From NCBI RefSeq assembly GCF_002233755.1, contig NZ_KZ268708.1, positions 19,284-83,283 of the forward strand: a stretch of DNA of 64,000 nucleotides. The letters run 5' to 3'. Each line of letters opens with the position of its first letter. Within the stretch, counting starts at the first letter, position 1. This DNA is from Acinetobacter piscicola. Its GTDB lineage: Bacteria > Pseudomonadota > Gammaproteobacteria > Pseudomonadales > Moraxellaceae. This document shows positions 26,112 through 34,920 of the stretch, piece after piece. The translations under genes and the position numbers were made by a program. Under the pieces are notes generated by a model. That model saw nothing but the letters and a program-made list of their open reading frames with translations, was not told the origin of the DNA and did no database searches.

Positions 26112-26142
26112 AAACGTACCTAATGGTGCGTTTTTTATTTGG
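26112..26142 (+). terminator. Terminator after rph
   Basis: AAACGTACC and GGTGCGTTT pair around a TAAT loop, with one mismatch, and are followed by a run of Ts. It lies about 35 bases past the rph stop codon. Confidence 0.75.
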
Positions 26143-26434
26143 AAAATAATTATTTCTCAAGCTAAATAGAAGAATGAATTAAATGCTATTGAATATTGAT
26201 GTGAATTTTTCTCTAGTTTAACGCTACGTAGGTACATAGCGATACAGGAGAATCAGCATCATAAATACAACACCAATTGCGTGATGTTACTGATTTAAGT
26301 TTCAAGTCATGTAATGTGGCTACGAGATACAAAACTCATCAGAAGCCGTATTCCTTTTAATACAACTTCTTCAAATCATCTAAAAAGATATCGATTAAGC
26401 TATTTGTAATTTCAAAATAAATCTCGGTGTAAAT
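26143..26434. other. Intergenic region, no gene seen
   Basis: AT-rich stretch between the rph terminator and the small membrane-peptide gene. I find no reading frame with a ribosome site. A weak inverted repeat CGCTA/TAGCG lies near 26225-26245 without a T-run. Confidence 0.5.
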
Positions 26435-26599
26435 ATGCAAATCCTGATTTTCCTTTTTGCTATGATTACTTTTGTGTTAATGGCCAGTGACCCTCGCTTA
26501 GACCGATTGGATAGACAAGATACAACTGCAAAAAATTCACAAAAGACTGAACATTTTCAACAAGATTCAAAAAAAACCGATCGTGAAGAATCGGCTTGA
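26435..26599 (+). CDS. Small (54-residue) single-pass membrane peptide
   Basis: Short frame beginning MQILIFLFAMITFVLMASD: one hydrophobic helix (residues 2-17) and a hydrophilic, charged, Gln/Lys/Asp-rich tail ending DREESA. GGTG lies a few bases before the ATG. It is convergent with the LTA-synthase-like gene, 6 bases away. Its last codons contain that gene's terminator hairpin. A membrane-anchor-plus-polar-tail design is typical of genuine small proteins, but length and weak ribosome site leave doubt. Confidence 0.45.
   Translation: MQILIFLFAMITFVLMASDPRLDRLDRQDTTAKNSQKTEHFQQDSKKTDREESA
26572..26598 (-). terminator. Terminator of the LTA-synthase-like gene, inside the small ORF
   Basis: Read on the minus strand, CCGAT and ATCGG pair around an 8-base loop (TCTTCACG) and are followed by eight Ts. 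On the plus strand the same bases encode the last residues of the 54-residue peptide. Confidence 0.75.
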
Positions 26600-26605
26600 A
26601 CTGTG

Positions 26606-28483
26606 TTAACTTTCAGCTTTCGCTTGCAATAACTCATAAGTGAAATTTTTCCCATTCAACACATCCATATTCATGTCTTTATATTGTTGAAGAATTTCAG
26701 CCGAGTTTAAATCACAAGATTTTTGTGGTTGAGTACCTGTTTGATGAACAGTTTTATAGCAAGAATTCACTTTATTCACAAAATTATAATAAGGTGAAAG
26801 CGGTATATGCGCTGCTTCTAAAACTTTTGGTGCGAGGAAATGTGCCGCAACAAATTGTCCCTGAAATTGCTTTTTATCAATCGGGAAGTTTGCCCAAACA
26901 GCTAAAGGTGTTTCAAAGAAACGCACATCTTTTTTCTCTGTTTTTTCTTGCTCAGACTTAAAGAAACCATATTCATCATAAACTTTTTGTAAGTTTGGTA
27001 AATGGTCGCCAAAGAAAATCACAATGGTTGGGCGATCAAGTTGTTTTACATTTTCAATCAAAGCCTTGAACTTGTCATCAGCACGTTGCATACCTGTTAA
27101 ATAAGTATTTAATGCACGTTTACTGCTATCACTGATCCCTTTTTTATTGAGTTTAAAGTGATCTTTACCAAAACGATCATCACTGTACATCGGATGGTTT
27201 TCAACACTAATCGCATAAATAAACTGGGGTTTATCGGTATTTTTGAGCTGATTTTCAATGCTGTTGTAAATTAAATCATCTGTAGCCCAACCTGCTGCAT
27301 TGATGTATTTCGCACGATCAGCCATGTTGATCATATTTTCAATTGAGGTAAAACGATTAAAGCCTAAGTTGTGATAAACAGCGCTACGGTTATAAAAATA
27401 TTTCCCATTATTGTGCATTGCTGTGGTTTCATAACCTAAGCTGTTTAAGTACATGGGCAATGAATAGGTGGGGCGTTTTAATTTAGACACATAAGCCAAT
27501 TCATTATGATTTAAATAGGTATTTAAACTGGTTAAAACTTCAAATTCAACATTGGCTGTACCACCACCAAAACTTGGCGATAGCAATGTAGATACCTGAT
27601 TTTTATTAATCGTTGGTGTGATATTTCGTGGAATGCTTTTGTCAAGTTGCGTTGCATCCCAATGTGACTCACTCATCACAAAAATAATGTTTGGTAACGG
27701 TTGCGATTCAACTTTTTCATTACTCGCAATCGTAGTTTGCTCTACAACAGGATTATTATTTGTTATTGGCTGATAAAAGGTAGCGACTTCTTGTTCAGGA
27801 ATCACTTCAGTTTGAAAAATCTTATTGTTCAAACTATCCACAGATTTTGAAAAGAAAAAGGTCGAAAAACCCAAATATTTAATGGTTAAATGATCACCAA
27901 TCCAATCACCACGGGTATTGGGTAAATATTGTGTATATTGGCAAATTGAACCTTTTTTTGCGTTAGCGCAGGACTCACTAAAATTATTTGTAAAATTTGC
28001 AGTCACAAAAAAGCCAAGAATCGCGACTGATAAAAGACTATTGGTTAACCATAATGGTTTTGTGCCGAGTTTTTCTTTTTTGTAGATGAATATAAATAAG
28101 GTAATAAAAACAGCAATACTGGCAAATACTGCAATTTTTAGAAAAATGGGTGAAGCAACAAAGGTTTCTTGAAACAGTAAGAAGTCACTAGGAACAAGGC
28201 TTGCTGAAAGGTATTGTTCTTTTTTGATGTTGATAAAGGTCAGTAAAAAAATAATGAACTGACTCAATAATATCGTGGCAAAAGTCTTTCTTAAAATTAA
28301 ATAAAATAAGCTGATAAAGGCATAATTCAACAGAATCGAAAAGCCATATTTAAATAAACGCGGTTTTAAATAGATGTCACGTAACTGAAAGAAACGCGTG
28401 ATATCTTCTTGGTATAAGAAAAAAGCAAATACAGATAAAAAAGCGACAAGTAAAAACAGAACTTGTTGTTTCAAAGTCTTCAT
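26606..28483 (-). CDS. LTA-synthase/MdoB-like membrane sulfatase-superfamily transferase
   Basis: The 625-residue protein has five N-terminal membrane helices (to about residue 170), a linker, and an extracytoplasmic alkaline-phosphatase-superfamily domain from about residue 260. Visible active-site features are a metal-ligand Glu in FVMSESHWD, the Thr nucleophile in FGGGTANVEFE, His in SVENHPMY, and the Asp-His pair in FFGDHLPN. In Gram-negatives such proteins transfer phosphoglycerol or phosphoethanolamine to periplasmic glycans or lipids. The acceptor here is unknown. It appears monocistronic, with weak ribosome-site evidence. Confidence 0.85.
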   Translation of the reverse strand: MKTLKQQVLFLLVAFLSVFAFFLYQEDITRFFQLRDIYLKPRLFKYGFSILLNYAFISLFYLILRKTFATILLSQFIIFLLTFINIKKEQYLSASLVPSDFLLFQETFVASPIFLKIAVFASIAVFITLFIFIYKKEKLGTKPLWLTNSLLSVAILGFFVTANFTNNFSESCANAKKGSICQYTQYLPNTRGDWIGDHLTIKYLGFSTFFFSKSVDSLNNKIFQTEVIPEQEVATFYQPITNNNPVVEQTTIASNEKVESQPLPNIIFVMSESHWDATQLDKSIPRNITPTINKNQVSTLLSPSFGGGTANVEFEVLTSLNTYLNHNELAYVSKLKRPTYSLPMYLNSLGYETTAMHNNGKYFYNRSAVYHNLGFNRFTSIENMINMADRAKYINAAGWATDDLIYNSIENQLKNTDKPQFIYAISVENHPMYSDDRFGKDHFKLNKKGISDSSKRALNTYLTGMQRADDKFKALIENVKQLDRPTIVIFFGDHLPNLQKVYDEYGFFKSEQEKTEKKDVRFFETPLAVWANFPIDKKQFQGQFVAAHFLAPKVLEAAHIPLSPYYNFVNKVNSCYKTVHQTGTQPQKSCDLNSAEILQQYKDMNMDVLNGKNFTYELLQAKAES

Positions 28484-28629
28484 CGGCTTAATTTCAGAGG
28501 TGATTTGGAATGGACGATAATTATAGGCTTATTATTTGGGTTTTTCTATGTGTGGGTTGTTTATTTTGTAAGCATACTTGAGTAAAACTTTATAAGTTGA
28601 AAACATCATTTCAAAATAGAAAGTAATAA

Positions 28630-28667
28630 ATCCCCCAAAGGATGACTTGATTCCTTGGGGGATCTTT
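28630..28667. terminator. Terminator after the YfaP/TPR gene
   Basis: AATCCCCCAAAGGAT and ATTCCTTGGGGGATC pair with one bulge and are followed on the plus strand by a T-run. The stem lies directly after the stop codon of the minus-strand gene at 28670. Confidence 0.75.
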
Positions 28668-28669
28668 TT

Positions 28670-29833
28670 TTAATGGCTTACACGTTGTATAGCTTCATCA
28701 TAAGTTGGGCTAGGTTTGTATTCATTCGCCAGTTGATAATGCTGTTTTGCTTGAGCATGGTCTTGATTATTCTCATAAATTTTACCAATATTATAATGAG
28801 AATAAGCCTTGGTGTTGTTATTGCTTGCAAGGGCAATCGCTTTTTGGTTCGCCCAAAGCGCTTCAGATGAACGATTCAATTTCTGATAAGCAACTGCAAG
28901 ATTACTGTAGGTTTGTCCCACATTTGGATTGTAATCGATAGATTGTTGATAAAGCATGGCTGCTTGTTCAAATGAATTAGCTTTGTACGCTTTATCTGCT
29001 TTTAAATTCAATGATTTCGCACGGTTTTGTGCATCGGCTGAAACAGGAACAATATTTACCCGTGTACTTTGACTTTGATAGTTGGACACACTTGAACCAA
29101 TCTGACTTGCACCAACCGTTGTTCCAGAGATACGGTTAATATCTTGGATTTCACCCTCAGGACTGATTCGAAATACAGTCCATAAATTTCCTGTCTTGGT
29201 TGTTGGTACATAATAAGATCGAATAAGTGATTCGCCCGTGTAAACCATGACCTTGGCTTGGCTATTCGACAGGCTATGGGTATTGGGTTGCGTACGATTT
29301 GAATAATCATGCACCGAGTAGACGTAGTATTGCCCATCCAGTTTTTTATCAATGGTCACAGTTTCAGGACCATAGGAATCGACATCATCGACATCTAAAT
29401 TGGCGGATAACCCTTGTTTATTGTCCCAATAAATATGCTGATTTTTATAGCTTAGATGTGAGTCTAAATCTAAAGGGTTTTTACCCCAATTCAGTACGAT
29501 ACGCATACTGTCTAAGTCTTTAAGCACAGGGCTTAGTGCATAGGTCATACCATCACAAGGGCATTTTGCAACGAGGGTGGAATAGCCTGATTTTTTGATA
29601 ATTAATAAATTATCCGCACCATCTGCACTATTCCCATCAACAGTGGTACGACCATTTGCATTGGTGGTATTCGATGCAGAGCGTTCCCCGTTTTTTTGCA
29701 GAATAACTTCTGCATTGGCAATATTTTGGTCTTTGATTGTCGCACTCAGAACATGGACATTGATGCTATCTGCATAGCTGATGCTTGGAACGAGTAGACC
29801 CAGTAGTGAAGAATATAAAAGATGTTTTGTCAT
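28670..29833 (-). CDS. Secreted YfaP/DUF2135 protein with C-terminal TPR repeats
   Basis: The 387-residue precursor has a signal peptide (about 1-21, ending SYA) and a small Ig/CNA-like strand region (about 22-105). A DUF2135/YfaP-type domain follows, with the characteristic RIVLNWGKNPLDLDSHLSY at about 110-130, and two to three TPR motifs lie in the last 120 residues (e.g. AAMLYQQSIDYNPNVGQTYS). The ATG at 29833 has GAAGAG upstream. TPR domains mediate protein contacts, so it is probably a periplasmic assembly or scaffold component. No partner is identifiable from the neighbours. Confidence 0.8.
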   Translation of the reverse strand: MTKHLLYSSLLGLLVPSISYADSINVHVLSATIKDQNIANAEVILQKNGERSASNTTNANGRTTVDGNSADGADNLLIIKKSGYSTLVAKCPCDGMTYALSPVLKDLDSMRIVLNWGKNPLDLDSHLSYKNQHIYWDNKQGLSANLDVDDVDSYGPETVTIDKKLDGQYYVYSVHDYSNRTQPNTHSLSNSQAKVMVYTGESLIRSYYVPTTKTGNLWTVFRISPEGEIQDINRISGTTVGASQIGSSVSNYQSQSTRVNIVPVSADAQNRAKSLNLKADKAYKANSFEQAAMLYQQSIDYNPNVGQTYSNLAVAYQKLNRSSEALWANQKAIALASNNNTKAYSHYNIGKIYENNQDHAQAKQHYQLANEYKPSPTYDEAIQRVSH

Positions 29834-29941
29834 TCTGTGTCTCTTCTTATCTATTGAAAATATATTGATGATTGTATAAAGATTCTTGAACAAAATGAGT
29901 GGATTGTATAATTATTCATCGTTATATTTTGTAATATGAAT

Positions 29942-29970
29942 AAAAAAGCAGTGATGATTCACTGCTTAGA
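29942..29970 (-). terminator. Terminator of nadC
   Basis: AAGCAGTGA (29946-29954) and TCACTGCTT (29959-29967) pair perfectly around a TGAT loop. On the minus strand the stem is followed by a T-run. Confidence 0.92.
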
Positions 29971-29993
29971 AATTTTACGACCACTTTTATGAA

Positions 29994-30917
<924 letters not shown>

Positions 30918-31021
30918 TTATACAGATCGGAGTAAACTAAATTAGAAGCTTTATTCAATGAAATAGTCAGATTGACATTGAATAAGCACATTGAAAATGG
31001 ACGGTTCTTTAGGAATAACAC

Positions 31022-31600
31022 ATGCAATCAGCAGCACTATTTCAGGTTGAAAATGGGCAACTTATTGGCGCAAGACAAGTCCCATCTCCGAATTATAATC
31101 AACGACCTGAACATACTGAAATACAACTGATTGTCATCCATAACATTAGTTTGCCTCCTTCGCAGTTTGGTGATGGTTATATTGAACAATTTTTTCAGAA
31201 TCAATTGGATTGGTCGCTACATCCCTATTTTCAAACCATTCAAGGGATGCAGGTTTCTGCACATTTATTGATTTTAAGAACAGGTGAAGTCTTACAATTT
31301 GTCAATTTTAAAGATCGTGCTTGGCATGCAGGGCGTTCGAGTTATTTAAGTAAAGTTGAATGTAATGATTATTCAATAGGTATAGAACTGGAAGGCAGCG
31401 ATGATACTGATTTTGAAGACATTCAATATCAAACATTGGTCGATGTGGTTGCAAGTTTGCAAAAAGCTTATCCCAAAACAGATCAGCATTTAGCAGGGCA
31501 TTCTGATATTGCACCGGGGCGTAAAACCGATCCAGGACCACATTTTCAATGGCAATATTTTAGAGAATCTCTTGCTCAGAAAAGATCCAAAGCAAAATAA
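31022..31600 (+). CDS. ampD: 1,6-anhydro-N-acetylmuramyl-L-alanine amidase AmpD
   Basis: Cytoplasmic zinc amidase that cleaves the peptide from anhydro-muropeptides during cell-wall recycling. In several gammaproteobacteria it indirectly sets ampC beta-lactamase induction. The 192 residues contain the zinc ligands in VIHNIS (His), RAWHAG (His) and KTDPGPHF (Asp), and the acidic catalytic region YSIGIELEG. Shine-Dalgarno AGGAA lies upstream. The gene is followed 79 bases later by murJ, so peptidoglycan recycling and export genes sit together. MupP at 18485 belongs to the same recycling route. Confidence 0.95.
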   Translation: MQSAALFQVENGQLIGARQVPSPNYNQRPEHTEIQLIVIHNISLPPSQFGDGYIEQFFQNQLDWSLHPYFQTIQGMQVSAHLLILRTGEVLQFVNFKDRAWHAGRSSYLSKVECNDYSIGIELEGSDDTDFEDIQYQTLVDVVASLQKAYPKTDQHLAGHSDIAPGRKTDPGPHFQWQYFRESLAQKRSKAK

Positions 31601-31679
31601 AAATTTGTTTATGATTTAACAACCCAATTTTAAGAATATTTAATTACAATAGCGACTTTATTTTAACTAGGTGAATACG

Positions 31680-33221
31680 ATGGCGCTGTGGCGATCCACC
31701 TTTATTGTTAGTGCAATGACCATGCTATCACGAGTCTTAGGATTAGTTCGAGACATGGTTTTGCTTAATGTGTTTGGTGCAGGTAAGGATTTCGACACCT
31801 TTGTTGTCGCATTTCGTATTCCTAACTTTTTTAGACGTTTATTTGCTGAAGGGGCTTTTTCTCAGGCCTTTATTCCAGTTTTAACAGAATATAAAACCAC
31901 CAAGTTACATGCAGAAGTACAGATTTTAATTAGTCGGGTCTTTGGTTGTCTGTTAATGGTGATGTCGTTGTTGACACTTGTCAGCATGATCATTGCACCT
32001 GTGATTTTGTATGTGTATGCACCCGGGTTTCACAATGATCCAGCGAAGTTTGATCTTGCAGTAGATATGTTTAGGTTAACGATCCCTTATCTGATGTTTA
32101 TGTCGTTAACGGCATTTGCCAGCAGTATTTTAAACAGTTATGGGTCGTTTGCTTCACCTGCCTTTTCACCGGTTCTGTTAAATATTGCTATGATTGCAGG
32201 TGCATGGTGGCTTTCTCCACATCTTGCACAACCGATTATGGCGTTAGGTTGGGCAGTTATTGTGGCAGGGGTTTTACAACTTGCGATTCAGATTCCTGAA
32301 CTGTGGAAGAGAAAATTATTAATTCCACCCAAAGTGGATTTTAAGCATGAAGGCGTTGATCGTATTCTCAAACTGATGCTACCTGCGTTATTTGGCGTAT
32401 CAGTGACTCAGATTAATTTATTGTTGAATACCATTTGGGCATCATTCATGCAAGATGGCTCTGTGTCATGGTTATACAGCGCAGAGCGTATGACTGAGCT
32501 ACCATTGGGTTTGATCGGTGTTGCAATTGGTACGGTGATTCTGCCGTCATTATCGATGAGTAAAGCTGAGCAAGACCAAGTCAAATTTAGAAAAATGCTA
32601 GATTGGGCTGCACGTGTGATTGTATTGGTGGGCGTTCCTGCAAGTATTGCATTGTTCATGCTTTCTACGCCGATTATCGAAGCGCTTTTTCAGCATGGTG
32701 CATTTGATACCCGTGATACCGAAATGACAGCACTAGCATTGCAATGTATGAGTGGTGGCGTGCTTGCATTTATGTTGATTAAAGTTTTTGCACCAGGGTT
32801 TTATGCAATTCAAGATACAAAAACACCTGTACGTGTGGGTTTAATGGCTGTTGCGGCTAACGCCATTCTCAACGTAGTTTTTCTTGGTTTGTTTAAACTG
32901 ATTGATTGGCAAGCTCAACACATGGCTTTGGCAATTGCATCATCAGGTTCAGCATTGGTCAATGCGGGGATGCTTTATTTCTATTTGCATAAGCGTGATA
33001 TTTTCAAGTTTGGAGCACATTGGAAGAAATTATTTATTCAATTCGCAATTGCGAATTTGGCGATGGTTGCGGCACTTTGGTATGCCATGACTTGGTATGA
33101 TGGTGCACTTTCACAATGGATTCGTATTCTTGAAGTGATTGGATTGTGCATTGTTGGTATTGTTGCTTATGCAATTGCTTTATTTGCTGCTGGATTTAGA
33201 CCAAGACAATTAAAGCATTAA
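31680..33221 (+). CDS. murJ: Lipid II flippase MurJ (MviN)
   Basis: Essential inner-membrane flippase that moves lipid II to the periplasmic face for peptidoglycan synthesis. The 513-residue polytopic MOP-superfamily protein (about 14 helices) has conserved TMLSRVLGLVRDMV near the N-terminus, FVVAFRIPNFFRRLFAEGAFSQAFIP (parts), and the APGFYAIQDTKTPVR region. The ATG at 31680 is chosen because AGGTG lies 6 bases before it, while the GTG three codons upstream has no site. A hairpin terminator lies in the gap to the convergent FKBP gene. Confidence 0.95.
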   Translation: MALWRSTFIVSAMTMLSRVLGLVRDMVLLNVFGAGKDFDTFVVAFRIPNFFRRLFAEGAFSQAFIPVLTEYKTTKLHAEVQILISRVFGCLLMVMSLLTLVSMIIAPVILYVYAPGFHNDPAKFDLAVDMFRLTIPYLMFMSLTAFASSILNSYGSFASPAFSPVLLNIAMIAGAWWLSPHLAQPIMALGWAVIVAGVLQLAIQIPELWKRKLLIPPKVDFKHEGVDRILKLMLPALFGVSVTQINLLLNTIWASFMQDGSVSWLYSAERMTELPLGLIGVAIGTVILPSLSMSKAEQDQVKFRKMLDWAARVIVLVGVPASIALFMLSTPIIEALFQHGAFDTRDTEMTALALQCMSGGVLAFMLIKVFAPGFYAIQDTKTPVRVGLMAVAANAILNVVFLGLFKLIDWQAQHMALAIASSGSALVNAGMLYFYLHKRDIFKFGAHWKKLFIQFAIANLAMVAALWYAMTWYDGALSQWIRILEVIGLCIVGIVAYAIALFAAGFRPRQLKH

Positions 33222-33252
33222 TAAATCAAGATATTTCTATTTTTAAGTAAAT

Positions 33253-33280
33253 AAAAACATCGCCATTGGGCGATGTTTTT
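33253..33280. terminator. Bidirectional terminator between murJ and the FKBP gene
   Basis: AAAAACATCGCC pairs with GGGCGATGTTTTT around a 3-base loop. A- and T-runs on the two sides make it usable in both directions. Confidence 0.9.
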
Positions 33281-33298
33281 ATTTGCAAGGTATTCGCG

Positions 33299-33988
33299 TT
33301 ACGGTAGCACTTTTAACAGTTCAACATCAAAAATTAAGGTACTGTTAGGAGCAATGGCATCGCCTGCACCAATTTCACCATAAGCCAATTTTGCGGGAAT
33401 AAAGAAGCGATATTTAGCGCCTTCTTTCATGAGCTGCAAACCTTCAGTCCAACCCTGAATCACTTGGCTCACTTGAAATTCTACAGCCTCATTTCGTGCA
33501 AAAGAACTGTCAAAAACTGTACCGTCAATTAAACGTCCTTCGTAATTCACCGATACTTTAGATTTAGCTGAGGGTGATTTACCTGTCCCTTGTTGAAGAA
33601 TGGTATATTGCAAACCACTAGGGCGAGTGATTACGCCCGATTTTTTTGCATTTTCAATAAGAAAAGCTTCGCCTTTTTGTGCATTTTCATCGGCTGATTT
33701 TTTGAATTCTAGCATTTGTTTGGCTTCACTTTGCTGTTTATATTGTGCCAAAGCTTTCGCCATTTCTTCATCGGTCAATGTGGCTTTTTGTCCAGAAAAA
33801 CCTTCTTTAATACCTTGAATAAAAGCATTTAAATTGATGTCTTTTAATGTTTCAGCATTGGTTCGTCCCATAACATAACCATAGCTATAACCCAGTTGAT
33901 CTTGCTGTGAGCTTTTATTATTAATAGGCGCAGAGAAACTAGCAGTGCTGACCACACTGAGGCAAAGGGTAATGAGTGTTTTTTTCAT
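33299..33988 (-). CDS. FKBP-type peptidyl-prolyl isomerase, periplasmic (FkpA/FklB/Mip-like), copy 1
   Basis: The 229-residue precursor has a signal peptide (about 1-19), an alpha-helical dimerisation domain with LGYSYGYVMGR, and a C-terminal FKBP domain from about residue 120 (PSGLQYTILQQGTG, GTVFDSSF, VIQGWTEGLQLM, IPAKLAYGE, LIFDVELL). It acts as a proline isomerase and chaperone for envelope proteins. The neighbouring gene at 34034-34741 encodes a similar protein. A perfect terminator hairpin between them suggests separate transcription. This gene is the outer neighbour on the fkpA side of the capsule locus. Confidence 0.9.
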   Translation of the reverse strand: MKKTLITLCLSVVSTASFSAPINNKSSQQDQLGYSYGYVMGRTNAETLKDINLNAFIQGIKEGFSGQKATLTDEEMAKALAQYKQQSEAKQMLEFKKSADENAQKGEAFLIENAKKSGVITRPSGLQYTILQQGTGKSPSAKSKVSVNYEGRLIDGTVFDSSFARNEAVEFQVSQVIQGWTEGLQLMKEGAKYRFFIPAKLAYGEIGAGDAIAPNSTLIFDVELLKVLP

Positions 33989-34000
33989 AATTTATATCCA

Positions 34001-34026
34001 AAAAAGGAGAGCTACGCTCTCCTTTT
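34001..34026 (-). terminator. Terminator between the two FKBP genes
   Basis: AAAAAGGAGAGC and GCTCTCCTTTTT form a perfect 12-base stem around a TAC loop, just after the stop codon of the second FKBP gene on the minus strand. Confidence 0.93.
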
Positions 34027-34033
34027 TAATCAA

Positions 34034-34741
34034 TTACTTCACTTGAAGAAGTTCAACATCGAAAATGAGTGTGCTATTTGGCGGAATGGTTCCAGGAACA
34101 CCTTGTTCACCATATGCCAGTTTTGCAGGAATATATAAGGTTGCTTTGCCACCTTCTTTGATCAGCTGTAAACCTTCAGTCCAACCTGGAATGACTTGGT
34201 TTAAAGGAAATTCGACAGGTTGACCACGATCATAAGAACTATCGAAGACTTTACCATCGAGTAATTGCCCTTTGTAATGTACAGTGACCTGTGAATCTGC
34301 TGTCGGTTGTTTTCCTGTACCTTCTTTAGTGATTTTATATTGAAGGCCAGAAGCAGTTGTTATAACACCTGATTTTTTCGCATTTTCAGCTAAGAATGAA
34401 TCATTTGAAGAAGCAGTGTCTTTGGCTTGCTGTAAATGCTTCGTTTGCATTTCTTTTTGGAATTCAACATAAGCAGCTTGTAATTCGGCTTCAGTATAAA
34501 CACGTTCTTTTTTAGCATGACCATCACGAACACCTTTGATGAATGTATTTACATCTACTTCAGGTGGGGTTTGGCTCGCAACTTCATAACCGAGTGCATA
34601 ACTGATTTTTTCTACAGGTTTTGCGTCTTTTGACATTGAACTGGTGTTAGCATCAGCTGGATGTTGAGATGCATAATAAACAGGTACAAGCGCAGCACCA
34701 CCTAAAATTACAGCAACTGCGATGGGTAAGGCTTTACTCAT
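34034..34741 (-). CDS. fkpA: FKBP-type peptidyl-prolyl isomerase FkpA, capsule-locus boundary gene
   Basis: The 235-residue protein has an N-terminal hydrophobic segment (MSKALPIAVAVILGGAALVP, signal peptide or anchor), a helical dimerisation domain (KISYALGYEVASQ) and an FKBP domain from about residue 125 (ASGLQYKITKEGTGKQ, GKVFDSSYDRGQ, YIPAKLAYGEQGVPG, LIFDVELLQVK). It is the standard left-flank marker of Acinetobacter capsule loci. The ATG at 34741 is chosen; the longer TTG frame adds four residues without a site. About 45% of positions look identical to copy 1 by eye, indicating an old duplication. Confidence 0.92.
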   Translation of the reverse strand: MSKALPIAVAVILGGAALVPVYYASQHPADANTSSMSKDAKPVEKISYALGYEVASQTPPEVDVNTFIKGVRDGHAKKERVYTEAELQAAYVEFQKEMQTKHLQQAKDTASSNDSFLAENAKKSGVITTASGLQYKITKEGTGKQPTADSQVTVHYKGQLLDGKVFDSSYDRGQPVEFPLNQVIPGWTEGLQLIKEGGKATLYIPAKLAYGEQGVPGTIPPNSTLIFDVELLQVK

Positions 34742-34876
34742 AAAAATTCCCAAATTTTAATCTTTTAAGAAGCTAATTTGATCATTAGCATAAACGCAAC
34801 AAGCATATAACGTCTTCATCATAAACGATATAGTTATCTGATGTTGACAACTAAAAATATACAGATATATCAGCAT

Positions 34877-34905
34877 AAAAAACCAGATCGAAGTCTGGTT
34901 TTTTA
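34877..34905 (-). terminator. Terminator of the wza-wzb-wzc operon
   Basis: AAAAAACCAGA (34877-34887) pairs with TCTGGTTTTTT (34894-34904) around a TCGAAG loop. It lies 17 bases beyond the wzc stop codon on the minus strand. Confidence 0.9.
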
Positions 34906-34920
34906 TTACAAATTCATGAA

